Source: Anderseniella sp963787895
Lineage (GTDB): Bacteria; Pseudomonadota; Alphaproteobacteria; Rhizobiales; Aestuariivirgaceae
Assembly: GCA_963787895.1 (NCBI GenBank)
Contig: CAWBEX010000007.1
Location: 434,001 to 498,000, forward strand
Reading direction: 5' to 3'
Length of the DNA: 64,000 nucleotides
In this document: in pieces, positions 25,836 to 34,318 of the stretch
How the letters are laid out: each line of letters opens with the position of its first letter
Numbering within the stretch: position 1 is the first letter of the stretch
Translations under genes and position numbers: made by a program
The notes under the pieces: generated by a model
Databases searched by the model: none
Told to the model about the DNA's origin: nothing
What the model saw: only the letters and a program-made list of their open reading frames with translations

Positions 25836-28382
25836 CTATCGCGGTTTCTTGCCAAACACTTTTATGTATTCAGCCTCTCCACCCTTCGCGAGTGCTTTGG
25901 CCTGCCTCACCCAATCATCACGCTCGATGCGGCCCTTGAAGGACAACTCATCGTCCACAATGGCGATGTCGGTCTTTTTCCACGCCGCGACCTGTGCGAA
26001 ATGCCAGAAACCCAGCTTGTTCAAGGTCTTTTCAAGCTTTGGCCCGACACCGGCGATTAACTTCAGATCATCAGCTTTGCCTTGTGGCCTGGTGAGCCTT
26101 ACAGGACCGGACGGTTTGTTCGCAGCCTTGCGCGGCGCGGCTGTGCGTACAGGTGCTTTTGCCTCTGGCTTTGCAGCAGGCTTCTTGCGTTGCGGAGGCA
26201 GCGTCGCCATCGCAGCCGCAGCTGCCGCCAGCTTCACTCTGGCGGGTGTCGGTTTTGCCTCAGCCTTCTTTGCGCCCTTTGTGTCACCCGGCATGGCAAT
26301 GACCGGCTCCATCGCGCGCAGTTCAGCATCGTCGAGATGACACATGATCCTGTGATCGTTGCCCATGTCTTTCACCGGCGGCAGTTCGGTCTCGCAGATG
26401 GCGCCGATCTTGCGCGGACATCGGGTCTGGAAAGGACAGCCCGAAGGCGGGTTCATTGGCGAAGGCAGGTCGCCTTCCAGTACGATGTGCTTTTTCTGGA
26501 TCGACGTGTCGGCAATCGGCACGGCAGACAGAAGTGCTTCCGTGTAAGGGTGATAGGGCGGAGAGAAAATGTCGTCGGTGTTGCCCTGTTCCATGATCTG
26601 GCCGAGATACATCACCACGACACGGTCTGCCAGATAACGCACAACCGAAAGATCGTGGCTGATGAAAAGCATGGTGGTGCGCTTTTCGCGCTGAATGTCC
26701 GTCAGAAGACCGGTAACGGCGGCTTGCACGGACACATCCAGCGCTGACACCGGTTCATCTGCAACAACGACCTTGGCGTCTCCGCCGAAAGCGCGTGCAA
26801 TGCCGACACGCTGTTTCTGTCCGCCGGACAACTGGCGAGGCTTGCGCAACACAAAGTCTCGCGGCAGCTTGACCAGGTCAAGCAGCTCATAGGTTTTCTG
26901 AAGCGCCTCGTCTTTGGTCTTGGCCACGCCAAACTTGCGCAGCACCCGGCCGATTTGCCCGCCAATCGTGTGCGAAGGGTTGAGTGTTTCGAACGGGTTC
27001 TGGAAGACCATCTGCATGGACCCGACAAGTTGCGGAGAGCGTTTGGCAACCGGCAACTGACCGATTTCCTTGCCATTGAGGATCACTTCACCGCCCGTGG
27101 CGGTTTCCAGACCCATCATCACCTTGGCGAAGGTTGACTTGCCGCAGCCGGACTCGCCCACAATCGCGACTGTTTCTGCTTCGCGGGCTTCGAAATCCAG
27201 TTTCTCGTTTGCCTTCACATATCTTTTGGATTTGCCACCAAGCATCGCTTTCAGCGAACGGTCATTCACCTCGTAGTATTTCTGCATGTTCTTCACTTGC
27301 AGAACGGTGGGCCCAAACTTTACAGCTTCGCCGCGTATCGGTTTTGGTTTGGCAGCCTCCCAGTCAATTTTCTCAAACCGTTCGCAGCGAACGGATTGCC
27401 CCGGCTTGCCCTTGACCGGATGCATATGAAGCGTACCGGTATCGCAGACACCCTTCCTGAAATGACCGCAACGTGGGCCAAAATTACAGCCTGTTGGTCG
27501 CTCGTGCGGCAGCGGCAACTGGCCGTCAATCGGCACCAGTGGGCGTGAATAGCGGTCTGCGCCGGGCAATGGAATGGAGTTGAACAGGCCGCGCGTATAA
27601 GGGTGCCGCATTTCGTCGAACACCTGTTTCACGGAGCCGAACTCAACGGCCTCGCCAGAATACATCACCGCGATCTTGTCACATGTCTCGAGGATAAGGC
27701 CAAGGTTGTGAGAGATGTAGATCATCGACGTGCCGAAGCGCTTCGAGATATCCTTGATCAGTTCAACCACTCCGGCCTCGACTGTCACGTCGAGCGCTGT
27801 GGTTGGCTCATCCAGCAACAGAAGCTGCGGGTTGGACAACAGTGCCATGGCAATAACGACGCGTTGCTGCTGGCCGCCGGAAATCTGGTGCGGAAACGAG
27901 TTCATTACCCGCTCTGGGTCAGGCAGGCGCACCGCGTCTAACATCTCCAGCGAGCGCTTGGTGGCTTCCTCATCGCTGACGCCTTCATGGTAGATCAGCA
28001 CCTCGTTGAGCTGCTCCTTGATCAGCATGGACGGATTCAGCGAGGCCATCGGCTCCTGATAAACCATCGAGATGCGTGAACCGCGAATGTCTCGCAATTC
28101 CTCTTCGGACATTGTCCGCATGTCGCGGCCCATGAACTTGATTTCGCCGCCTACAATGGCGCCGTTCTTGCCCATGTACTGCATGATCGCCAGCGCCACG
28201 GTGGACTTGCCGCAACCGGATTCCCCTACAATGCCGACAGCCTCGCCGGGCATGACTTTCAGATTGAAATCAACGACGGCCGGAATTTCGCCTGCTCTCG
28301 TGTAATACGAGATCGAGACGTTGTTACATTCCAGTACCGGAACGTTCGGATCGATTTTTGCCCTGTGTCCTGATTTAGCCAT
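25836..28382 (-). CDS. Double ATPase of a peptide-type ABC transporter with C-terminal NuoE-like helix-hairpin-helix tail
   Basis: 848 residues. Two complete nucleotide-binding domains are fused: NBD1 (GESGCGKST near 45, SGGQQQR, LLLLDEPTTALD) and NBD2 (GESGCGKST near 410, SGGQKQR, VADEPVSALD). Each has an oligopeptide-permease C-terminal Cys-containing extension, corresponding to a DppD-DppF fusion. After residue about 700 comes an Ala/Lys/Pro-rich linker. The last 75 residues (LKLIAGVGPKLEKTLNKLG, then a KGRIERDDWVRQA block) resemble the helix-hairpin-helix tail found on alphaproteobacterial NuoE. Such a tail on an ABC ATPase is unusual. It is encoded 7 bases after the DppC-type permease. 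No binding protein gene is adjacent. Confidence 0.88.
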   Translation of the reverse strand: MAKSGHRAKIDPNVPVLECNNVSISYYTRAGEIPAVVDFNLKVMPGEAVGIVGESGCGKSTVALAIMQYMGKNGAIVGGEIKFMGRDMRTMSEEELRDIRGSRISMVYQEPMASLNPSMLIKEQLNEVLIYHEGVSDEEATKRSLEMLDAVRLPDPERVMNSFPHQISGGQQQRVVIAMALLSNPQLLLLDEPTTALDVTVEAGVVELIKDISKRFGTSMIYISHNLGLILETCDKIAVMYSGEAVEFGSVKQVFDEMRHPYTRGLFNSIPLPGADRYSRPLVPIDGQLPLPHERPTGCNFGPRCGHFRKGVCDTGTLHMHPVKGKPGQSVRCERFEKIDWEAAKPKPIRGEAVKFGPTVLQVKNMQKYYEVNDRSLKAMLGGKSKRYVKANEKLDFEAREAETVAIVGESGCGKSTFAKVMMGLETATGGEVILNGKEIGQLPVAKRSPQLVGSMQMVFQNPFETLNPSHTIGGQIGRVLRKFGVAKTKDEALQKTYELLDLVKLPRDFVLRKPRQLSGGQKQRVGIARAFGGDAKVVVADEPVSALDVSVQAAVTGLLTDIQREKRTTMLFISHDLSVVRYLADRVVVMYLGQIMEQGNTDDIFSPPYHPYTEALLSAVPIADTSIQKKHIVLEGDLPSPMNPPSGCPFQTRCPRKIGAICETELPPVKDMGNDHRIMCHLDDAELRAMEPVIAMPGDTKGAKKAEAKPTPARVKLAAAAAAMATLPPQRKKPAAKPEAKAPVRTAAPRKAANKPSGPVRLTRPQGKADDLKLIAGVGPKLEKTLNKLGFWHFAQVAAWKKTDIAIVDDELSFKGRIERDDWVRQAKALAKGGEAEYIKVFGKKPR

Positions 28383-28389
28383 GGTTTAA

Positions 28390-29358
28390 TCAGTCCCTCA
28401 GCGAGATTTCGCGCAAGCCATCGGCCAGCAGGTTTAACCCAAGCACCAGCGACGATATTGCCAGTGCAGGCCACAGCATCATGTTCAGACCGTTGTAGCC
28501 CCACTGACGGCCGTCGGAGATCATTTTGCCCCAGTCGGGGTCTGGCGGTGGCAGGCCAAGCGACAGGAAGCCAAGCAGCGCGATGGTAATGATGACGTAC
28601 CCAAGGCGCAGGCATGCATCGACAATCAATGGGCCGCGTGCGTTGGGCAGAAGCTCGACCAGCATGATCCACATTGGTGGCTCACCGCGCACTTCGGCAG
28701 CAGCAATGTAATCGCGTGTCTTGAGATCAAGCACAATGCCACGCACGATACGCGCCACCTGCGGCGCGGTGGAAAACGTAATGGCGACAATGATCAGAGC
28801 TCCCGCAACGATGGTTTTGTCCAAGCCCAGGGCCTCGCCCATCCATCTGCCGATAACAGACGTTGGTCCGAAGGCAGTGAGGATGACCAGCAGCAGAACG
28901 ATCTGGGGAAAAGCCAGCAGTACGTTGCCGATGTAGGAGATGATCTCGTCCCACCAGCCGCCACGGTATCCAGCGGTGACCCCCATCAGCATGCCGACGG
29001 TGTAGGCGACAATTGTTGCCAGTGTTGACCAGAAAAGCACAACGCGCGAACCGTGCAGCAGGCGCGCAAGCAAATCACGCCCGCGGTCGTCGGTACCCAT
29101 CCAGTGCATGACACCTTTGCCATCGACGGTCATCATCGGCAGGTTGGTGCCTCCACGTGTTTGCGCAAGTGGATCCTGCAGCGGCAAAAGGTCGACAAAA
29201 ATCGCGATGCTGACCCAGAACACCACTAGGGCAAGGCCGAACATGCCGACCGGGCTTTCGCGCAAAAGGCCAAAAGTCTTCCAGAATCGCCCCCAGCCTG
29301 TCGTGGCTGTCGGAGTGCGGCTTTTTTCTGTCGGGGTACTTGTGGTTGTGTCTGTCAT
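28390..29358 (-). CDS. Peptide-type ABC transporter permease, DppC-like
   Basis: 322 residues with a Thr/Ser-rich cytoplasmic N-terminus, a first span near residue 40 and a five-span permease domain. It has the extracytoplasmic segment (GTDDRGRDLLARLLHGSR) typical of DppC/OppC and an EAA loop (AAAEVRGE). It follows the DppB-like gene by 12 bases and precedes the double ATPase. Together they would import oligopeptides, nickel chelates, opines or similar solutes once paired with a periplasmic binding protein, which is not encoded here. Confidence 0.88.
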   Translation of the reverse strand: MTDTTTSTPTEKSRTPTATTGWGRFWKTFGLLRESPVGMFGLALVVFWVSIAIFVDLLPLQDPLAQTRGGTNLPMMTVDGKGVMHWMGTDDRGRDLLARLLHGSRVVLFWSTLATIVAYTVGMLMGVTAGYRGGWWDEIISYIGNVLLAFPQIVLLLVILTAFGPTSVIGRWMGEALGLDKTIVAGALIIVAITFSTAPQVARIVRGIVLDLKTRDYIAAAEVRGEPPMWIMLVELLPNARGPLIVDACLRLGYVIITIALLGFLSLGLPPPDPDWGKMISDGRQWGYNGLNMMLWPALAISSLVLGLNLLADGLREISLRD

Positions 29359-29370
29359 TGTACCATACCC

Positions 29371-30312
29371 CTACTGGAACCGGATGCGCGGATTGAGCAG
29401 CGTGTAGCCGATATCCGACACGAACTGCGAGAACACCGCAATGAACACGGCTACCATGGCGCAGGCTTCAATGACGAAAATGTCGCCATAAAGCGCGGCC
29501 TCGTACAAGAGCTTGCCGAAGCCCTTGTAGGAGAAGAACACCTCGGTGACGATCACGCCCGACAGCAGGTAGTTCAGTTGCAGGATCATCACGGTGAACG
29601 GCGCGATGAGCGCATTGCGCAGCGCATGCCTGCGGATGACGCGGCCGTAGGGCAGGCCCTTTAGGATCGCCGTTCGCACATATTGCGAAGTCATGACTTC
29701 GGCCATGGAGGCGCGCGTCATGCGTGTGTAATACCCGAAATTGTAGATCACCAGAACCATCACTGGCAGCACAAGCTGGTTGGCATCCTTCCATGTCAGT
29801 CCGTCACTGAACGGAGATGTGCCGGGCAATATATCCAGCCAGAACACAAAAATCGCCACCAGGATTGTCGCCGAGGCAAACTCTGGAATTGAGGTTGTGA
29901 TGACTGAAAACACCGTGATTGTTCGGTCACGCAAGGAGCCTTCGGCAATTCCGGAAAGAACACCAAGAACAAGCGATATGGACACTGTGATGGAGAAAAC
30001 CAGCGTGGCCAGGATCGCAGTATTTGCCAGATGTTCCTTGAGTAGCTTCGAGACCGGAGTTGCAAACTGGATGGACTCGCCAAAATCCCCGCGCATCGCA
30101 TTGAAAATCCAGGTAAAGTAACGCTGGATGAATGGCGCGTTGTAGCCGTTGTTTTCAAGCCATCTCAATCGCTGGTCAAGGCTGGAGTATTGCCCCAGTA
30201 CCTTGCCGGCAAGATTGAACTTGTCTGCCTCGAAACACAAAAACAGCAATATGGATACAGTCAGCATGATCAATGCCATCTGAATCAGACGCTTGCCTGC
30301 AAGCTGCAGCAT
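29371..30312 (-). CDS. Peptide-type ABC transporter permease, DppB-like
   Basis: 313 residues, first gene of the three-gene transporter operon. An N-terminal span (ALIMLTVSILLFLCF) precedes a large periplasmic loop and a five-span permease domain with the EAA-like segment RTAILKGLPYGRV near residue 210. The motif pattern RFTW..GDFGES is close to the DppB/OppB consensus. Upstream there is a 206-base gap to a divergent gene, which should contain the promoter. The lack of a binding-protein gene next to the operon is atypical for this class. Confidence 0.88.
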   Translation of the reverse strand: MLQLAGKRLIQMALIMLTVSILLFLCFEADKFNLAGKVLGQYSSLDQRLRWLENNGYNAPFIQRYFTWIFNAMRGDFGESIQFATPVSKLLKEHLANTAILATLVFSITVSISLVLGVLSGIAEGSLRDRTITVFSVITTSIPEFASATILVAIFVFWLDILPGTSPFSDGLTWKDANQLVLPVMVLVIYNFGYYTRMTRASMAEVMTSQYVRTAILKGLPYGRVIRRHALRNALIAPFTVMILQLNYLLSGVIVTEVFFSYKGFGKLLYEAALYGDIFVIEACAMVAVFIAVFSQFVSDIGYTLLNPRIRFQ

Positions 30313-30518
30313 TTAGTCCCTCACTCCCTGCAGCCGCTCAGGCCCCTGACCGGTTCACCCGGCGGCTTTCTCATTGGAGCCAACCTTAGCGAATTGCCTC
30401 GTTAGTTCAATAGGGGCATGCGACATGTGCATATCGTGTGTGAATACAGCCCCCTTCAACAAGCATTCAGGGACGTGTAGTGAGTAGGCATGAATGACCA
30501 GCACAGGCACACCTGCAT

Positions 30519-31334
30519 ATGAATATTGCTTCCTTGCCAATGTATGATCTTCCCGAGCTGACGGAGGCTACCGATGCCTGGTGGGCCGGGTTGGCAAGTC
30601 ACATGCGGCGCGAGGGTGTTGCGGATGTACCTGATACGCGCTCGAAGCCTGATGACCTGCACACCCATTGGTGTTCTCCTTCCTTGTTGATGTCACAGAC
30701 CTGCGGCTACCCGCTCACCCACCAACTTCGTGGCAGGGTCCGCATGGTTGGTCTGCCGGTGTATGCCTGTGATGGATGCCGCGCGGACGGTCACTATTCC
30801 TCCCTCATTGTTGTGCCGGCAGCTTCAACCCTGCATTCAATTGCTGATGCGCATCGCGGCCGGGCAGCGTTCAACACCGATGACAGTATGTCCGGCCTTC
30901 TGGCCTTGCGCATTGCCGCCGCAAGGGCCGATTGCGGTGGCGGAGCTTTTTTCGATACGCTGGTTGTTACAGGCGGGCATCGCCGCTCCATGCAGGCTGT
31001 TGCTGCCGGCAAGGCAGACATCGCAACAATTGACGCGGTTACGTTTGCCCTTTTGCGCAAGGTAGACCCGCAACTGACCAGCGAAGTTCGGGTACTGGGC
31101 CGTACGAATTCGGTACCTGGTCTTCCCTACATCTCATCGACACATACAGATGCCAGTGGATTGGAGCGTTTGCAGGCAGCATTGTCGCACGCAATGCGAG
31201 ACAGTGAACTTGCCGATGCGCGAGCCGAACTGCTCTTGGCAGGTGTCCAGTTTCCCGGACTTGCCAGCTATGACGTCATCCTCGATCTGGAAGCGGAACT
31301 AGGCAGTTTTGAGCTGTCTTCCCGGTCTGAATAA
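30519..31334 (+). CDS. PhnD-like phosphate/phosphonate-binding-domain protein without signal peptide
   Basis: 271 residues. It resembles the PhnD/SsuA periplasmic-binding fold used for phosphate, phosphite and phosphonate (Pfam PF12974): MYDLPE near the N-terminus, then STLHSIADAHRGRAAFNTDDSMSG, then VAAGKADIATIDAVT, where the last is the usual ligand-loop block. No signal peptide is visible: the first 12 residues start the fold directly. It therefore probably stays in the cytoplasm or its true start has been lost. No ABC transporter of the phosphonate type is beside it. A group of such signal-less homologues exists in alphaproteobacteria, function unknown. It is followed by a GST gene after 26 bases. 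Confidence 0.75.
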   Translation: MNIASLPMYDLPELTEATDAWWAGLASHMRREGVADVPDTRSKPDDLHTHWCSPSLLMSQTCGYPLTHQLRGRVRMVGLPVYACDGCRADGHYSSLIVVPAASTLHSIADAHRGRAAFNTDDSMSGLLALRIAAARADCGGGAFFDTLVVTGGHRRSMQAVAAGKADIATIDAVTFALLRKVDPQLTSEVRVLGRTNSVPGLPYISSTHTDASGLERLQAALSHAMRDSELADARAELLLAGVQFPGLASYDVILDLEAELGSFELSSRSE

Positions 31335-31360
31335 TCGCGACACTTGAAAGGCAACAATCA

Positions 31361-31993
31361 ATGATAGATCTTTACACCTGGAGTACGCCGAACGGTTACA
31401 AGGTGTCCATTGCACTTGAAGAGATGGGTCTGGCCTACAACACCCATCCAATCAACATCATGAAGGATGAGCAGTTTGCGCCAGACTTTCTGAAAATATC
31501 GCCGAACAACAAGATCCCGGCCATATTTGACACTGACACCGGGCAGTCAGTGTTCGAGTCCGGTGCCATCCTTATTTACCTCGCCAACAAGACAGGCCTG
31601 TTTCTCGCGCCGAAGGGGCCGCGTCACTGGCAGACCATGGAATGGTTGATGTGGCAGATGGGAGGCTTCGGCCCAATTCTGGGTCAGGCGCACCACTTCC
31701 TTCATTTCAACCCCGGCAAGGGTGAATACGCCGAGAACCGGTTCAAGACCGAAGCCCGGCGACTGTGGGGCGTGCTCGACAAGCGCCTGGGTGAGGAAGA
31801 ATATGTCGCGGGTGACTACTCCATCGCCGACATGGCTATCTGGCCTTGGGCATCCCGGTTTGAGTGGCAACAGATCACTGCAGCCGATTTTCCAAACGTC
31901 AAGCGTTGGTACAAGGCCATAGCTGCAAGACCTGCCGTGCAGGCCGGATTCAAGGTGCCAAACCCGGAGCGCGAGATACCAGCAATTGACTGA
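31361..31993 (+). CDS. Glutathione S-transferase family protein
   Basis: 210 residues. The N-terminal thioredoxin-like domain starts LYTWSTPNGYKVSIALEE, with Thr/Asn near the thiol-activating position, and the cis-Pro and SNAIL-like Glu-Ser signature is present (NNKIPAI, then FESGAILIYLA). The all-helical C-terminal domain starts near residue 90. It resembles the YfcG/YghU (Nu-class) disulfide-bond oxidoreductase-type GSTs. The stop overlaps the start of the DMT transporter gene. Detoxification or disulfide reduction is likely; substrate unknown. Confidence 0.88.
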   Translation: MIDLYTWSTPNGYKVSIALEEMGLAYNTHPINIMKDEQFAPDFLKISPNNKIPAIFDTDTGQSVFESGAILIYLANKTGLFLAPKGPRHWQTMEWLMWQMGGFGPILGQAHHFLHFNPGKGEYAENRFKTEARRLWGVLDKRLGEEEYVAGDYSIADMAIWPWASRFEWQQITAADFPNVKRWYKAIAARPAVQAGFKVPNPEREIPAID

Positions 31994-32930
31994 CGCGCCC
32001 TTGCATCAAAGACCGTCACAGGCGAATTTGCCTGTTCGCGCTATTATGCTGCTGGCTGCTGTCACTGTTTTCTGGGGCATGAATTGGCCTGGTATGAAGA
32101 TCGTGTTGGGTGAAGTGGGCCCATGGTGGTTTCGAACCATATGCCTCTTATTCGGCGGCATGGCCCTGTTGACAATTTCGGGCCTGTCGGGAAACCGACT
32201 CCAGATTCAGCGAAGTGATTTCGCCCCGCTTTTCCTGTGCGCGCTGTTCAACATGGTTGGCTGGCATCTGTTCTCGGCTTATGGATTGACGTTGGTTCCC
32301 GCGGGCAGGGCTTCGATCATCGCTTTCACGATGCCGGTTTGGGCTGCACTGGCTGCCATTCCGGTGCTGGGCGAGAGGGTTTCGTTGCCGGTTTTTCTTG
32401 GACTGGTTCTGGGCATGGCTGGCATGAGTGTGCTGATAGGCCATGACATTGCCGTGCTGCGCTCTGCGCCTGTTGGTGCCCTGCTCATGCTGGGCGCAGC
32501 CATTTCGTGGGGCATTGGCACGGTGCTCTTCAAGCGGTTCGACTGGACGACGCCGGTTGCAACCATAGTCGGCTGGCAGCTGGTGTTTGCATCCGTCCCG
32601 GTTGGAATCGGCGCGCTCTTGCTGGAGAAGGCGCCAGACCTGACTTCGCTGAGCGGACCAGCGATTCTGTCACTTATGTATGTTTTGGCTTTTCCGATGG
32701 TGTTTTGCCAATGGGCATACTTCAAGATCGTGCGCAATTTTCCGGCTGTCTATGCTGCCATTGGTGTGATGGCGGTGCCGGTTATCGGCGTCTACTCAAG
32801 CTTGATTGTATTGGGCGAAGCAGTGGGCTGGCGTGAGTTTCTGGCCCTCTTGCTGGTTTGTTCGGCGATTTTTACCGTATTGGTCTGGCCACGGCTGGCT
32901 GCCCGCAAAGCTGCGTCACACAGTAGTTAA
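31986..32930 (+). CDS. EamA/DMT-superfamily transporter
   Basis: 314 residues with ten predicted spans in two EamA repeats (first repeat begins LAAVTVFWGMNWPGMKI, second GAAISWGIGTVLFKR). It probably exports a small metabolite across the inner membrane. The assigned TTG start overlaps the GST stop by 8 bases, implying coupling. An ATG at 32046 would remove only 20 residues and leave the first span intact, so the start is not fixed. Confidence 0.82.
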   Translation: MTDAPLHQRPSQANLPVRAIMLLAAVTVFWGMNWPGMKIVLGEVGPWWFRTICLLFGGMALLTISGLSGNRLQIQRSDFAPLFLCALFNMVGWHLFSAYGLTLVPAGRASIIAFTMPVWAALAAIPVLGERVSLPVFLGLVLGMAGMSVLIGHDIAVLRSAPVGALLMLGAAISWGIGTVLFKRFDWTTPVATIVGWQLVFASVPVGIGALLLEKAPDLTSLSGPAILSLMYVLAFPMVFCQWAYFKIVRNFPAVYAAIGVMAVPVIGVYSSLIVLGEAVGWREFLALLLVCSAIFTVLVWPRLAARKAASHSS

Positions 32931-32984
32931 AGATTGCTGAACAATTCAAAAAATATAGTACTTGCATTCAGGTTTGGTCTGGCA

Positions 32985-33119
32985 TAGACAGCCGCCTTCA
33001 AGACGCCAACGCACGCGCCTCTGGCCGGTGTACCACAAGTCACTTGTGTTTACGTAGCGACGGTAACGTCTCCCTTGGAACTGAGCGGTCATAGATGGCC
33101 GGGTCTATTGGAGATTACC
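32985..33119 (+). ncRNA. Structured leader upstream of ornithine decarboxylase, resembling the alphaproteobacterial speF leader
   Basis: The 5' region contains CACAAG/CTTGTG (33034-33048), a GACG-GTAA-CGTC tetraloop hairpin (33059-33070), and two mutually exclusive stems: GGTC/GGCC (33087-33100) and ATAGA/TCTAT (33091-33108). The second abuts the ribosome-binding site TGGAG (33109-33113). An RNA of this kind (the speF leader family) is known upstream of ornithine decarboxylase genes in alphaproteobacteria. I match it by position and hairpin layout only. It is probably a polyamine- or ornithine-responsive control of translation or termination. Confidence 0.6.
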
Positions 33120-34292
33120 ATGAACGCATACGTATCCGGCTTCGCTGGTGGCGAAGTTGCACGCGAAATTTCACGCACTGAAGCTTTCATCCGTTCGAAC
33201 GTTTTCGACAAGCCAACGCTTGTGCTGGACACCGACATCGTGTCCCGCAACTACCGTGCGCTGAAAGCAGGGCTTGGCAAAGCGCATATCCACTTTGCCG
33301 TGAAAGCAAATCCAGACAATGCGATCATCAAGACCCTTGTTGCAGAAGGTTCAAGCTTTGATGCTGCTTCGCGCGGTGAAATCGAGCTGTGCCTGAGCCA
33401 CGGCGCACGCCCCGACCAGATATCCTTTGGCAACACCGTGAAAAAGGTTGCCGACATCCGCCATGCCTACGCTGCCGGCATCCGCTTGTTCGCGGCAGAC
33501 GCTGAAGAAGAACTCGACAAGATTGCCGAAAATGCACCGGGCTCGGAAGTCTACATCCGTCTGATCGTCGATGCGTCCGAAGCCGACTGGCCATTGTCAC
33601 GCAAGTTTGGCTGTGCCCGCGACAAGGCTCTGGACCTGCTGGCATACACCCGACGATTGGGCCTTCGTCCTGCCGGTTTTTCGTTCCACGTCGGCTCACA
33701 GACCCGCCAGCCGGAAATGTGGCGCACAACACTCGACCAGATCGCCCAGATCTGGCACTCAGCCCGTGAAGCAGGTTTTGACCTCGACCTCCTGAATATT
33801 GGTGGTGGCTTCCCGGCATTCTACGGCGAAGAAGTCGCCCACCCCACACATTACGCAACGCGTGTCATGGAACTCGTCACCGAACGCTTTGGTGTTGTGC
33901 CTCGCGTGATGGCAGAGCCTGGCCGCGGTCTTGTTGCCGAAGCCGGCATGATCGCTGCCGAAGTTCTGCTGGTGTCACGCAAGTCCGACAATGACACCCA
34001 TCGCTGGGTCTACCTGGACATTGGCAAGTTTTCCGGCCTTGCAGAGACCATGGACGAAGCCATTCGCTACCAGTTCATCACTGACCGCGATCACGAAACC
34101 ATGGGTGCCTGCATCCTGGCTGGACCATCGTGTGACTCCGCTGATGTTCTTTACGAAAAGCGTCCTGTGCAGCTGCCGTTGGGCCTGAAAGCCGGAGACC
34201 GCTTCATCATCCGCAACTGCGGAGCCTACACCTCGACGTATTCGTCGGTCTGGTTCAACGGCTTTCCGCCGCTGGACGTGGTTGTCATCTGA
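33120..34292 (+). CDS. Ornithine/lysine decarboxylase, alanine-racemase-fold type
   Basis: 390 residues, PLP-dependent fold type III decarboxylase that makes putrescine from ornithine (possibly cadaverine from lysine). The PLP Lys is K62 in FAVKANP; the phosphate-binding segment GGGFPAF and the AEPGRG loop follow. The C-terminal GPSCDSAD motif holds the catalytic Cys and substrate-binding Asp supplied across the dimer. ATG 33120 is chosen because TGGAG lies 6 bases upstream and it begins at the usual N-terminus. An earlier in-frame start at 33075 would run into the structured leader. Confidence 0.92.
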   Translation: MNAYVSGFAGGEVAREISRTEAFIRSNVFDKPTLVLDTDIVSRNYRALKAGLGKAHIHFAVKANPDNAIIKTLVAEGSSFDAASRGEIELCLSHGARPDQISFGNTVKKVADIRHAYAAGIRLFAADAEEELDKIAENAPGSEVYIRLIVDASEADWPLSRKFGCARDKALDLLAYTRRLGLRPAGFSFHVGSQTRQPEMWRTTLDQIAQIWHSAREAGFDLDLLNIGGGFPAFYGEEVAHPTHYATRVMELVTERFGVVPRVMAEPGRGLVAEAGMIAAEVLLVSRKSDNDTHRWVYLDIGKFSGLAETMDEAIRYQFITDRDHETMGACILAGPSCDSADVLYEKRPVQLPLGLKAGDRFIIRNCGAYTSTYSSVWFNGFPPLDVVVI

Positions 34293-34318
34293 CCGCAATT
34301 TGCAAGGCAGCTTGCCTA

